Below are positions 29,742 to 38,736 of a DNA stretch of 64,000 bases, in pieces (the stretch's first letter is position 1; every line of letters begins with the position of its first letter). Below the pieces are notes generated by a model. The model was not told the DNA's origin and searched no databases. It saw only the letters and a list, made by a program, of their open reading frames with translations. Source of the stretch: Desulfurivibrio dismutans (GTDB taxonomy: Bacteria; Desulfobacterota; Desulfobulbia; Desulfobulbales; Desulfurivibrionaceae); contig NZ_JARGDQ010000008.1 in NCBI RefSeq assembly GCF_029210385.1, forward strand, positions 1 through 64,000, given 5' to 3'. The position numbers and the translations under genes were made by a program.

Positions 29742-29807
29742 TCCTTCCTCCTCGAGCTTCTAGTTTGGTTTTTTCCCGTGCCAACACGTAATCGCAGGCA
29801 CAACAAG

Positions 29808-29836
29808 GCTTTAATAAGACGTCCTGTGATTGTCAA
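29808..29836 (-). promoter_or_regulatory. Promoter of hup
   Basis: On the minus strand TTGACA, a 17-base spacer and TAAAGC lie about 70 bases upstream of the HU start. The minus-35 is perfect and the minus-10 weak. Confidence 0.5.
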
Positions 29837-29853
29837 TAAAAAAAAGCCCTCTG

Positions 29854-30681
29854 TCAAACAAAAAAAGAACCCGTCTCCTTCTGTTTTCCAGGCTGGGGGC
29901 GCTTTCCCCGCTCGACAACGGTAAAACCAAGGGTCCGGCAACGGGAATCGGTTATGCTGACAATTTCACGTTTGTTCAAACGTTTATAGTCATCGTGGCC
30001 CACTTCCAAAAGGCACTTGTGGCCGTAGTGGCGAAAACGACAACCGGCAAAACCCAAATCGGCCAGCATCTTCTCCCCTTCCACTACCACAGCGAGGCGT
30101 TCCGGGGTAATGGCCTGACCGGCCATGATCCGGGTCGCCAGACAGGAGGCCGCCGGTTTATGCCAGTTGGCCAACCTTCTTTGTCTGGCCAGTTGCCGCA
30201 CTTCTTGTTTGCGCAAGCCGATATCGGCCAAGGGGGTTTGCACCTTGAGTTCTTTCAGGGCGCGCAAGCCGGGGCGGTCGTCACTTTGCCGATCATCACT
30301 GTTGGTGCCGTCCAGCAACACCGCTCGATCATGCTTACGGGCGTGATCCTGAAAGATGTTGTACAGCCTGACTTTGCAACGATAACAGCGGTCGGGAGGA
30401 TTGACGACAAACTCCGGCCAGGTGTAAGGATCTATCTCCACCACCGTGGGCCGGCACCCCAAGCCGGCGGCCAGCGCCAGCGCTTTTTCGTACTCACCGG
30501 GCGCCTGCAGGGGGGAACGGGCATGCAGCACCAGGGCCTGCTCACCATGTACCGCCAAGGCGGCAGACAGCAGCAGTGAGCTGTCCACGCCGCCGGAAAA
30601 CGCCACCGCCACACTGGAATATTCCCGCAAGCGGGCGCAGAGTTCGGCAAACCTGTGGCTGGCGCCCTCCCCTTCCGGCAT
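29854..30681 (-). CDS. larE: ATP-dependent sacrificial sulfur transferase LarE
   Basis: About 275 residues of the PP-loop ATPase superfamily. The nucleotide loop SGGVDSS is near residue 31. NPPDRCYRCK and KPAASCLATRI follow, the latter carrying the cysteine that in LarE donates sulfur for the nickel-pincer nucleotide of lactate racemase and related enzymes. The extra CxxC suggests the three-cysteine LarE subtype reported to hold an iron-sulfur cluster (inference). No larB, larC or larA is nearby. The ATG at 30681 overlaps the stop of the CBS-ACT gene, so the two are coupled. Confidence 0.88.
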   Translation of the reverse strand: MPEGEGASHRFAELCARLREYSSVAVAFSGGVDSSLLLSAALAVHGEQALVLHARSPLQAPGEYEKALALAAGLGCRPTVVEIDPYTWPEFVVNPPDRCYRCKVRLYNIFQDHARKHDRAVLLDGTNSDDRQSDDRPGLRALKELKVQTPLADIGLRKQEVRQLARQRRLANWHKPAASCLATRIMAGQAITPERLAVVVEGEKMLADLGFAGCRFRHYGHKCLLEVGHDDYKRLNKREIVSITDSRCRTLGFTVVERGKRPQPGKQKETGSFFV

Positions 30682-31289
30682 CAATCCACCACCGCCACCA
30701 CCTTGTGCCCCCCTTCTTCCAGGGCTTCAATGACCTCGTCAAAGTCGCATTTTTCCAGGCGAAAACCGTAAAGTTTCTTGCGCGACGAATGCTGTTCGGA
30801 GGAAACACTGATGATTTCTCCGCCATGTTCCTTGATGATCCTGGTTACATCATCCACCCCACCCTTTTTACCGACCAGAACATCGATACGGGTGGAGGCC
30901 TGCAGCAGGCCCATTACCGAAATCAGGGCGGAGAGCAAGTCGGTGGCGGTGATGATGCCCACCAGTTTTTTCTTGTCCAGCACCGGCAGCCCCCCGATTT
31001 TATAATCATGAATCAGGCGGGCGGCCTTTTCGATGGTGGCGTTGATATTAATGGTTATGATATTGCGGACCATTACTTCATGGACGAAAATATCTCGCTC
31101 CATGGAGGGAAAAGCGTAATGCCGGATATCACTTTCGGTGATAAAACCGACCATCTGACCATCCTCCATGACCGGCAGGTGGCGGATGCCATGTTTTTTC
31201 ATCAGGGTGCCAGCTTCCTGGAGCAGGGCTTCGCGACCGATGGTCACCAGCTTTTTGCGGGCACTCTGCATACAGTGTTTAACCTTCAT
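30681..31289 (-). CDS. CBS-pair protein with C-terminal ACT-like domain (AcuB-like)
   Basis: About 202 residues. A tandem CBS pair (about 5-130: HGIRHLPVMEDGQMVGFITESD and YKIGGLPVLDKKKLVGIITATD) is followed by an ACT-like domain (about 137-200: IDVLVGKKGGVDDVTRIIKEHG). This order matches AcuB-type proteins. CBS pairs usually bind adenine nucleotides, so it is probably a small-molecule-sensing regulator. The Met at 31289 is chosen because upstream residues lack family resemblance and GGATGGG precedes it. It is co-transcribed with larE. Confidence 0.82.
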   Translation of the reverse strand: MKVKHCMQSARKKLVTIGREALLQEAGTLMKKHGIRHLPVMEDGQMVGFITESDIRHYAFPSMERDIFVHEVMVRNIITININATIEKAARLIHDYKIGGLPVLDKKKLVGIITATDLLSALISVMGLLQASTRIDVLVGKKGGVDDVTRIIKEHGGEIISVSSEQHSSRKKLYGFRLEKCDFDEVIEALEEGGHKVVAVVD

Positions 31290-31549
31290 CAAAACCCATC
31301 CACGATGTATTATTACGGCAACAAGCAACTCTTGGCATCTTCACCACTTTTCCGTACTTACCGAGTTTCCCTAAGACTGTCAACCACGACCCGGTCCGAT
31401 TACGGCTGGAAAACTCTTTTCACCCCGTTAATTTTACTTTAATATGCGCGAGTTTACCGGTATCTTCCACAACAACTTCCCATAATACCGGCGGACCTCC
31501 GGCTGACAGCTGCCCGCAGCCTCCATCAACCCGAAAACCAGTGACCAAA

Positions 31550-32650
31550 ATGCCGCAAAAAAAAGACCATCCCAGCCAGGAACAGGCCCTGGGTTCCATT
31601 CGCCGACAAATCGACGACATCGACGACCAATTACTTACTCTGCTGCGGCGACGCATTAAGCTGGCCCAGGAAGTGGGCAAAATAAAAAACGTCAACAATC
31701 GCGATAAATGGGATCCCAAGCGGGAGCGGGAAATTATCCGGCGGCTGCTGCAGGAAAACGCCGGAGAATTTCCGGAACCGTCCCTGAAAGCTGTTCTCTT
31801 TGAGATTATCGCCGCCTGCCGGCTTTCGCAAAAGCCGATTGAAATCGCCTACCTGGGGCCGGAAGCCACTTTCTCCCATCTGGCTGGCATTGTCATGTTC
31901 GGCAGCGCCGCCAGTTTTCGACCCATGGAAACCATCGAAGACACCTTCATCGAGGTGGAAAGAGGACGGGTTGAATATGGTGTGGTACCGGTGGAAAACT
32001 CCATTGAGGGAGCGGTCACCTCCACCCTGGATTCCTTTACCCGCTCCCAGGTCAAAATCTGCGGGGAGTTGAACCTGCCCATCAGCCATAATCTGATCAA
32101 CCAGAGCGGTCGCCTGGAAGATGTCAAACTGGTAGCCTCCCACCCCCAACCCCTGGCGCAGTGCCGCCAGTGGCTACAACGCAACCTGCCGGATACCCCG
32201 CGCCACAACGCCAGCAGCACCGGCGCGGCGGCGGCCATGGCAGCGGCGGACCCCCAGGTGGGAGCCATCGCCAGCTCCCTGGCGGTTAAAACCTATCAGC
32301 TCCAGGTGGCGGTCAAGGGGATTGAAGATTACCGGGGCAACACCACCCGGTTTCTGCTTATCGGCAGCGAGCCGCCCAAGGCCAGCGGCGACGACAAAAC
32401 CTCCCTGCTGGTGGCCCTGCTTGATCGACCCGGAGCCCTGCACGAAGCCCTGAGCACCCTGGCCGCACACAACATCAACTTGACCCGGATTGAATCCCGT
32501 CCCTTCAAGGATGAACCCGGACGCTACCTGTTTTTCATCGACATGCTGGGCCACCTGGACGACCACCAGGTCCGGGAGAGTTGCGAACAACTGCGGCAAC
32601 TATGCAGCCATTACCAATGGCTGGGATCCTACCCCCGGTCCCGGGAGTAG
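31550..32650 (+). CDS. pheA: Bifunctional chorismate mutase / prephenate dehydratase (P-protein)
   Basis: About 366 residues. It has an N-terminal AroQ chorismate mutase domain (about 12-90: IRRQIDDIDDQLLTLLRRR), a prephenate dehydratase domain (about 95-270: IAYLGPEATFSHLA, GVVPVENSIEGAV, and NTTRFLLIG with the conserved Thr), and a C-terminal ACT domain (DRPGALHEALSTLAAHNINLTRIESRP) that binds phenylalanine for feedback inhibition. It makes phenylpyruvate from chorismate. The ATG at 31550 and a GTG at 31541 are both possible starts; neither has a good ribosome site. It is first in pheA-tsaD-DUF2062-rsmA. Confidence 0.95.
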   Translation: MPQKKDHPSQEQALGSIRRQIDDIDDQLLTLLRRRIKLAQEVGKIKNVNNRDKWDPKREREIIRRLLQENAGEFPEPSLKAVLFEIIAACRLSQKPIEIAYLGPEATFSHLAGIVMFGSAASFRPMETIEDTFIEVERGRVEYGVVPVENSIEGAVTSTLDSFTRSQVKICGELNLPISHNLINQSGRLEDVKLVASHPQPLAQCRQWLQRNLPDTPRHNASSTGAAAAMAAADPQVGAIASSLAVKTYQLQVAVKGIEDYRGNTTRFLLIGSEPPKASGDDKTSLLVALLDRPGALHEALSTLAAHNINLTRIESRPFKDEPGRYLFFIDMLGHLDDHQVRESCEQLRQLCSHYQWLGSYPRSRE

Positions 32651-32660
32651 GCGGCTCGAC

Positions 32661-33719
32661 ATGCTGATCCTGGGCCTGGAAACATCATGCGACGACACGG
32701 CGGCGGCGGTTCTGCACCTGAAACAGCCGCCCGAGGTTGTTGCCGACGCCGGGGAGCCCGGCCCGAACGTCGAGATCCTGGCCAACCTGGTGCAGTCCCA
32801 GGCCGAAGTTCATACCCCTTATGGCGGCGTGGTGCCGGAACTGGCCTCCCGCCGCCACCTGGAGAACATCCACCCGGTGACCGCCACCGCCCTGGCCCGG
32901 GCCGGGGTGCAACTCAACCAGATCGATCTGCTGGCCGTCACCCAGGGGCCTGGCCTGGTGGGTTCTTTACTGGTCGGGCTGAACTTTGCCAAAGCCCTGT
33001 CCCTGGTCAGCAACATTCCCTGTGTCGGGGTGGACCACATCGCTGGCCACCTGGCCTCAACCTTTTTATCCCACCCCCGGCCATCGTTTCCCTACCTGGC
33101 CCTGACGGTTTCCGGCGGCCACTCCAACATCTTTGTGGTTGACGATTCCACCCGTTTCACCCTCCATGGTCGCACCCGGGATGATGCCGCCGGCGAAGCC
33201 TTCGACAAGGTAGCCAAATTGCTGAAACTGGGGTATCCCGGTGGCCCGGCCGTCAGCCGGCTGGCCGCCCAGGGTGACCCCCGGGCCTTCGCCTTCCCCA
33301 GAGCCCGGCTGGGCGAGAGTTTTGACTTCAGTTTCAGCGGTCTGAAAACGGCGGTGGCCAACCAGGTTCACCGCCAGACCGAGTGGTCGGAGCAGGGACG
33401 GGCCGACATCTGCGCCTCTTTCCAGGAAGCGGTGGTGGAGATTCTAGTGGAAAAAACCCTGGCGGCGGCCCGTCATTTCGCCTGCCGCCAGGTGGTGCTC
33501 AGCGGCGGGGTGGCGGCCAACCCCCGCCTGCGGCAACAACTGGTGGCCGTCGCCAAACAGGAAGGCGACCTGGAGGTTTTCCTGCCGGAACCAATTTTTT
33601 GCACCGACAATGCCGCCATGATCGCCATGGCCGGTTTTTTTAACCGTCACCGGGCCGGCCGCCCCCTGGCAATGGACGTTTACTCCCGCTTCAGCACCGC
33701 TGCAGCAAGCGCCGCCTGA
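32661..33719 (+). CDS. tsaD: tRNA N6-threonylcarbamoyladenosine transferase subunit TsaD
   Basis: A 352-residue ASKHA-fold enzyme transferring threonylcarbamoyl to A37 of ANN-reading tRNAs. It starts MLILGLETSCDDTAAAV, with metal-binding histidines in DHIAGHLAS, GGHSNIFVV and RDDAAGEAFDKVA for nucleotide binding, and the C-terminal GGVAANPRLRQQL and CTDNAAMIAMAG. Length matches family members. The ATG at 32661 lies 10 bases after pheA, and a longer upstream reading is not homologous. TsaB, TsaC and TsaE partners are not in this window. Confidence 0.96.
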   Translation: MLILGLETSCDDTAAAVLHLKQPPEVVADAGEPGPNVEILANLVQSQAEVHTPYGGVVPELASRRHLENIHPVTATALARAGVQLNQIDLLAVTQGPGLVGSLLVGLNFAKALSLVSNIPCVGVDHIAGHLASTFLSHPRPSFPYLALTVSGGHSNIFVVDDSTRFTLHGRTRDDAAGEAFDKVAKLLKLGYPGGPAVSRLAAQGDPRAFAFPRARLGESFDFSFSGLKTAVANQVHRQTEWSEQGRADICASFQEAVVEILVEKTLAAARHFACRQVVLSGGVAANPRLRQQLVAVAKQEGDLEVFLPEPIFCTDNAAMIAMAGFFNRHRAGRPLAMDVYSRFSTAAASAA

Positions 33720-33725
33720 TTCAAC

Positions 33726-34235
33726 ATGGAACCGCAACGCACCGCCCGCTATTACTACCTGAAACTGCTGCGCCTGAAGGGAGATCCTTACAGTCTGGCC
33801 CGAGGGGTTACCGTGGGGGTTGGAGTCGGCATCATCCCCATCGTCCCGCTGCAAACCCTGATCATCCTGATTGTCGCGCCCCTCCTGCGAGGCAACAGTA
33901 TTGCCGGCATTATCTCCGGCCTGCTGGTCAGCAACCCTTTCACCCTGCTGCCGCAGTATTACCTTTCCTGGAAAATCGGCAAACTGATCTACCCGGTGGA
34001 CGTCACCTGGAGCAGGGTCCAGGAAACCCTGGAATATGCCCTGACCGGCGGCAATTCCGCCACCTTGGGCGAACGCCTGACGGCCTTCGGACATTTGGGC
34101 TACGAGTCCATCGCCATTCTGATCCTCGGTGGTCTAATTCTGGCCATCCCGCTGGTCCTGATCGCTTACCCCCTGTCCCTGCAGCTGTTTCTCACCATTC
34201 AACGCAAACGGCGCCAAAAACAGATTCTTTCATGA
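33726..34235 (+). CDS. DUF2062 membrane protein
   Basis: A 169-residue membrane protein. The DUF2062 signature is visible: SLARGVTVGVGVGIIPIVPLQTL, then a second hydrophobic stretch ending in SNPFTLLPQYY. A further membrane segment lies near the C-terminus (ILILGGLILAIPLVLIAYPL), followed by a basic tail (RKRRQKQ). The function of the family is not established. It lies 6 bases after tsaD and its stop overlaps the rsmA start (ATGA). Confidence 0.85.
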   Translation: MEPQRTARYYYLKLLRLKGDPYSLARGVTVGVGVGIIPIVPLQTLIILIVAPLLRGNSIAGIISGLLVSNPFTLLPQYYLSWKIGKLIYPVDVTWSRVQETLEYALTGGNSATLGERLTAFGHLGYESIAILILGGLILAIPLVLIAYPLSLQLFLTIQRKRRQKQILS

Positions 34236-35089
34236 ACCAGACTGAAATAAAAAAAATTCTAGAAGAACGCGGACTGGCCCCCAGCAAACAACTGGGACAG
34301 AATTTTCTCATCCAGCCGGGCTTGGCCGAGAAAATCATCAACGCAGCCGGAATCACCGCCGACGACCAGGTGATTGAACTGGGGGTCGGCCTCGGCGCCC
34401 TGACCCGGCCCCTGGCTGCAGGTGCCGCCAGGGTAATCGGCCTGGAGATTGACTCCGGGATCATCAAATATCACCGGGAGACCCAGGGGCTGCCGGCCAA
34501 CGTGGAGTTACGCCACCAGGATCTGTTGCACGCCGATTTCACCGCTTTGGCCGAGGAAGTCGGCGGGCGCGTGAAAATAATCGCCAACCTGCCGTATGCC
34601 ATCACCAATCCCCTGCTCTTCAAGCTGGTGGAGCAGCACCGGGCCGTAAAACAGGCGGTGCTGATGATCCAGAAGGAAGTGGCCCTGCGCCTGACCGCCA
34701 AACCTAGCACCAAGGATTACGGGGTGCTTTCGGTGCTGCTGGGGACCTGTGCGACGGTGCAGCGTCTGCTGGAGGTGGGGCCGGCCAATTTTTATCCCCG
34801 CCCCAAGGTAGACTCCGTGGTGATCGCCATCAACTTCCATGAGCGGCCGGTCGGCTTGGAAAATATCGACTTGGCGCTGCTGCGCCGGGTGGTGGACAGT
34901 GCTTTTGGCCAGCGGCGCAAAACCCTGCTCAACAGCCTCAGCGCCGGCGGCAGCCTCGGCCTGGACCGTAACCGGGCGGCAGCCGTCCTGGCGGCAGCCG
35001 GCATCGACCAGCGCCTGCGGGCCGAAAACCTGAGCACCGCGGATTTCCTGCGACTCAGCCAGGCCGTTGCCGCCCAACCGAAGGCGTAA
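34232..35089 (+). CDS. rsmA: 16S rRNA dimethyladenosine transferase RsmA (KsgA)
   Basis: A 285-residue SAM-dependent methyltransferase that dimethylates two adjacent adenines near the 3' end of 16S rRNA during 30S assembly. It has LGQNFLIQPGLAEKI, the SAM motif VIELGVGLGALT, the acidic LEIDSG, and the catalytic NLPYAITNPLLF. The C-terminal domain has FYPRPKVDSVV and AFGQRRKTLLNSL. All motifs are intact. It overlaps the DUF2062 gene by 4 bases. Confidence 0.96.
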   Translation: MNQTEIKKILEERGLAPSKQLGQNFLIQPGLAEKIINAAGITADDQVIELGVGLGALTRPLAAGAARVIGLEIDSGIIKYHRETQGLPANVELRHQDLLHADFTALAEEVGGRVKIIANLPYAITNPLLFKLVEQHRAVKQAVLMIQKEVALRLTAKPSTKDYGVLSVLLGTCATVQRLLEVGPANFYPRPKVDSVVIAINFHERPVGLENIDLALLRRVVDSAFGQRRKTLLNSLSAGGSLGLDRNRAAAVLAAAGIDQRLRAENLSTADFLRLSQAVAAQPKA

Positions 35090-35196
35090 CTACCAAGCTC
35101 GTTCCGGAAAGTAACTGCTCACCAGGCTCCACAGTCTGCTGATCCCGGCTCAATCCCGGGAGTGGTTGAATGGGCCGCAAACCTTGATTAGCCGCA

Positions 35197-36411
35197 ATGG
35201 AACCTTTTGTCTTCCACCACGACTGTAAAACCATCTTCGGCCGCCGGGCGCTGGCGCATTTGGGGTCGGAATGCGCTGCTCGGGGCAACAAGGTACTGCT
35301 GCTCTACGGCCGGCGCCATTGTCAGGACTCCGGCCTGTACCGGCGGGTAACCGAAACGCTGACCCGGGCGGGAGTAACCTGGCTGGCACTAGGCGGCATA
35401 CGACCCAACCCCACCCTGGCCAAGGTCCGGGAGGGCATCAACCTGGCCCGAAAACGCAAGGTGCAAGCGGTGGTGGCGGTGGGGGGCGGCAGTGTCATGG
35501 ACAGTGCCAAAGCGGTGGCGGCGGGGGCTTGCGTGGACCATGATGTCTGGCTTTTTTTCCGCGGCAAAAAGAGCATCCGTCGGGCGCTGCCGGTGCTTTG
35601 CGTGCCCACCGTGGCCGGTTCCGGTTCGGAATGCAATCATGGCATGGTGCTGACCAACGAAGCCGACCGGCAAAAAATCGGTATTGGCAATCGCCACCTG
35701 CTGCCGGCGGTGGCCCTGATGGACCCAGAACTGACCTGCAGCGTGAGCTGGTCGCAAACTCTCTACGGTGCCGTGGACACCATCAGCCACCTGCTGGAAA
35801 TATTCGGCACCGCCAAGCCAAGTCCCCTGCAGGATCGGCTGGCCACCGCGCTGGTCAGCAGCATCATGACAAGCTGTGAAAAACTCCGAATGTACCCCAC
35901 CGATTACCCCAGCCGGGCCGAACTCTTATGGGCCTCGGCCCTGGCCTTAAACGGGCTCACCAGCGCCGGCCGGGGGCGGGTCGGCATGCCGGCCCATTTA
36001 CTGGCCCACACCCTGGGCGGGCGCTATGATCTGGCCCATGGGGCACTGCTGTCGGTAACGCTGCCGGCCTGGCTGCGTTTTATCGCCGAGCGTAACCCGC
36101 AACGAATCGCCGCCTGGGCTAAAGCTATTTTTACCGACGATTCAACAAGATACTACAGGCACCAGCAAGATGACGAGCGGGCCCGGGCTGCCAGCGGCAT
36201 CCAGGCCCTGGTCGCCTGGCTGAACAGAATGGGAGCGCCGGCCAGCCTGGGTGACCTGGGGATCGATGCCGGCCCGGCCCAACTGGCAGCCCTGGTCGAC
36301 CATGCCTTGCCCCAGGCCCGTCTCTGGCGACTGCACTACAGTCAGGCGGATTTACGACAAATGTTGCAAAATTCCGGCAACGCCGCCAAAACGGCAGGCG
36401 CGATAAACTAA
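35197..36411 (+). CDS. Iron-containing alcohol dehydrogenase (type III)
   Basis: A 404-residue group III alcohol dehydrogenase. The NAD(P)-binding half has AVVAVGGGSVMDSAKAVAAG and PTVAGSGSE. The metal site residues are Asp and His in AVDTISHLLE and the two histidines in PAHLLAHTLGGRYDLAHG. It resembles butanol dehydrogenase/YqhD-type enzymes that reduce aldehydes. The substrate cannot be told. It follows rsmA by 107 bases and may be separately transcribed. Confidence 0.88.
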   Translation: MEPFVFHHDCKTIFGRRALAHLGSECAARGNKVLLLYGRRHCQDSGLYRRVTETLTRAGVTWLALGGIRPNPTLAKVREGINLARKRKVQAVVAVGGGSVMDSAKAVAAGACVDHDVWLFFRGKKSIRRALPVLCVPTVAGSGSECNHGMVLTNEADRQKIGIGNRHLLPAVALMDPELTCSVSWSQTLYGAVDTISHLLEIFGTAKPSPLQDRLATALVSSIMTSCEKLRMYPTDYPSRAELLWASALALNGLTSAGRGRVGMPAHLLAHTLGGRYDLAHGALLSVTLPAWLRFIAERNPQRIAAWAKAIFTDDSTRYYRHQQDDERARAASGIQALVAWLNRMGAPASLGDLGIDAGPAQLAALVDHALPQARLWRLHYSQADLRQMLQNSGNAAKTAGAIN

Positions 36412-36487
36412 CTTGCAGGTGAGCACCGCGGCCACGAGGTAAGTGACCACGGGGGCCGAACGATGGGGGGCGGCTGAAAGGTTACCC

Positions 36488-37294
36488 TTATTTTTCGCCA
36501 AACTCCCCGGCCGGGCCCTGGTAGTAAACCAGGGTGGCAACCAGAGAACCGATGGCAATCTGGGAGCGCACCCGCACCGGAATCCGGTAACGATCAGGGG
36601 TCAGCCAAATTTCCGGATCACCCGCCTTTTCATACAGGCCGACAAAATCCAACCGGGGCCTGACCCGCAGATATTCCTGCCGCCCGATGAGGCTTTGAAA
36701 AGTATCACCGCCCGCCACCTCCACCTTGACTTTGTTACGCCGCTCATCGGCAAAGGTGGGGATCATGATGCTCTCCTCCCCCGTCAAGGGCATCACCCGG
36801 GTGGCGTAAAAGGCGGAAAACTCGTTGTGCACCGGGCCGTCCACCCGATACTCCCGCACTGAATCAGAGCGGCGCTGATAAACGATGTGGCCCCTCTGCT
36901 GATCGTAGACGGTGCTCCTGACCCGGCGTTTTCCCCGCTTGGTCTCGTCGATCCGGTAATGACTGGGCAGACGTGCCGCTCCCGCCACCACCACCCGATA
37001 ATCATCCTGCACCGGATACACCCGGCCCAGCATACCGACGGTCCGGGCCCGAATGGTAATGGCCAGCAACTCCCCCTGCTTATCGAGCTGCTTGACTTCA
37101 AAGGTCAACTCCCCGGCCCGCAGCCCCATCCAGGTTACCTCATAGCGCAAAATTTCCCCGGCGGGGTAAGCGGTGGCCAGCAGTTCCTCGACGGGCTTGG
37201 TCATCTTGGCCATCACCGGCTGAGGCAGCAAGCACCCCACCAACCATAACAGCACCAGCACCCTGGCCGAGTAAATACGGTAGAGAAAACGCAT
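36488..37294 (-). CDS. DUF3108 exported protein
   Basis: A 268-residue protein with an N-terminal signal peptide cleaved near PVMA-KM. The body matches the DUF3108 pattern: GEILRYEVTWMGLRAGELTFEV near 44, HYRIDETKRGKRR..STVYD, ..DGPVHNEFSAFYATR, and a C-terminal WLTPDRYRIPVRVRSQIAIGSLVATL. These proteins are periplasmic beta-rich proteins of unknown role. It is convergent with the alcohol dehydrogenase gene and appears monocistronic. Confidence 0.85.
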   Translation of the reverse strand: MRFLYRIYSARVLVLLWLVGCLLPQPVMAKMTKPVEELLATAYPAGEILRYEVTWMGLRAGELTFEVKQLDKQGELLAITIRARTVGMLGRVYPVQDDYRVVVAGAARLPSHYRIDETKRGKRRVRSTVYDQQRGHIVYQRRSDSVREYRVDGPVHNEFSAFYATRVMPLTGEESIMIPTFADERRNKVKVEVAGGDTFQSLIGRQEYLRVRPRLDFVGLYEKAGDPEIWLTPDRYRIPVRVRSQIAIGSLVATLVYYQGPAGEFGEK

Positions 37295-37483
37295 CTTAAA
37301 AAAACCCTATCATCCTCTTTTGGTTAAAAGGCGGCTGCCCGGCAGCTTAACTCAACCCGCAAACGGCGGCAACGAAAACCCCATAAACCGGTAACAACCT
37401 CTGACTCGATCGGAAGAAAACTTGCCGACCTGCATTAATCTTGCTAGGTTGAAAACATCAATCCAGTAAAGGAGACATGTTCA

Positions 37484-37909
37484 ATGGCCTCAGAAACCAT
37501 CCGCCTGGCAAACGGGACCGAGTACAGCGGCGAAATGCAGGACGACAAACCCCACGGCTGGGGAACCCTGGTGGACGGTTCCGGCAACCGTTACGAGGGG
37601 GAGTTCAAACATGGCAATATGGACGGCAAGGGAACCCTGACCCAGGTGGACGGCATGGTTTACCAGGGCGAGTTCAAAGACAATATGTTTCACGGCAAAG
37701 GGACTTTGATCCAGCCGGACAACTGCCGCTATGACGGAGAGTTCGCCAATAACCGCTTTCATGGCCTGGGGCGTCTGGTGCAGGCCGACGGCAGCAAATG
37801 GGAGGGCGAATTCACCGAGGGGGCTATCAGCGGCCTGGGCACCATTTCCATGCCCGACGGCCAACAGATCCCCGGCCGGTTCAAAGAAGGCCAGTTTCAG
37901 CCGATGTGA
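37484..37909 (+). CDS. MORN-repeat protein
   Basis: A 141-residue protein made almost wholly of six MORN repeats, e.g. YSGEMQDDKPHGWGTL, YEGEFKHGNMDGKGTL, YQGEFKDNMFHGKGTL and WEGEFTEGAISGLGTI. It has no signal peptide, membrane segment or fused catalytic domain. MORN repeats form elongated beta sheets that bind membranes or proteins, but the bacterial role is unclear. The start has AAGGAG about 10 bases upstream. It appears monocistronic and is convergent with the ZraP-like gene. Confidence 0.9.
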   Translation: MASETIRLANGTEYSGEMQDDKPHGWGTLVDGSGNRYEGEFKHGNMDGKGTLTQVDGMVYQGEFKDNMFHGKGTLIQPDNCRYDGEFANNRFHGLGRLVQADGSKWEGEFTEGAISGLGTISMPDGQQIPGRFKEGQFQPM

Positions 37910-37937
37910 AATCTGATCGGTAAAACTGACCAGTCAA

Positions 37938-38450
37938 TCAATGGTGACTATGGCCTCCGCCGTCCTCGGAAGTTTCATCCTCAGCGGTTGAGTCCCCGGA
38001 ACCTTGATTCATCATCGGGCAAGGCCTCTCACCAGCGCCAGTGCCCGCTCCCATCATTGGGCGGCCACTCGTCATGCCTCGGGCTGATCGCCCCGGCCCC
38101 ATTTGCATGCCCATCCCCTTCCCGGGCAGATCAATCCCTTGTTCCCTCGCTTTAAGATGTTTCTCCGTACGCAGGTCAAACAGTTCCTGGGACAGGGTGG
38201 CGGCTTTTTCAGGGTCGGGATTCTGGCCCGCCAACACGGCTTGTAAAGCGGTTTGATGGCTGACGATCTGGCGTCTTAACTCCACGGTTTCGTCGTAAAA
38301 CTGCTGCCTGGCCTTGAGGGTTTCTTCATCCAGCCCAATACCGACCCCGCCGCCCATGGCCGGACCCGCACCCATCCGGGCTTCGACATTCTGAACCCCG
38401 ACCACGGCGATGGCGGCAACCAAAGCAAAACCGCAAATAACTTTTTTCAT
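37938..38450 (-). CDS. ZraP/Spy-like periplasmic metal-stress protein
   Basis: A 170-residue exported protein with a signal peptide (to about residue 24). The helical core with LKARQQFYDETVELRRQIVSHQTALQAVLAG resembles the LTxxQ/ZraP family of periplasmic chaperones. The C-terminus is Met/Gly-rich (GKGMGMQMGPG, RPMMGAGTG, CPMM) and ends GGGHSHH, a plausible zinc or copper site. It is divergent from a ZraS-like kinase, as in the ZraPSR system. A sigma-54-like box lies upstream. Confidence 0.8.
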   Translation of the reverse strand: MKKVICGFALVAAIAVVGVQNVEARMGAGPAMGGGVGIGLDEETLKARQQFYDETVELRRQIVSHQTALQAVLAGQNPDPEKAATLSQELFDLRTEKHLKAREQGIDLPGKGMGMQMGPGRSARGMTSGRPMMGAGTGAGERPCPMMNQGSGDSTAEDETSEDGGGHSHH

Positions 38451-38514
38451 GACTTAACCTCCGGTGTTTTTTATCAAGTGACGGCCAATATTGCCGTTTC
38501 CTGAGGCAAGGTAT

Positions 38515-38530
38515 TTCAACAAGCGTGCCA
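38515..38530 (-). promoter_or_regulatory. Candidate sigma-54 promoter of the zraP-like gene
   Basis: On the minus strand TGGCAC-N5-TTGAA, about 65 bases upstream of the start. The minus-24 element is perfect and spacing is correct. The minus-12 has GA where GC is expected. In the E. coli counterpart this promoter depends on sigma-54. Confidence 0.4.
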
Positions 38531-38736
38531 AAGTTTCAATAAACAACATAAAAGATGACTATACAGAAAGATAGCCTGGTCAACCAATTGCCACATTGTG
38601 GCCATAAAAAATAAGCCGCCACAAACTGGCTACTTTTTATCCATTTGCCCACGGAGTCGGATATATTTTATCCAGGTAAGCATTCATCGCCCCCGCCCCA
38701 CCGGCAAACCAACCGTGTAACCAGGAGGGGACAACC

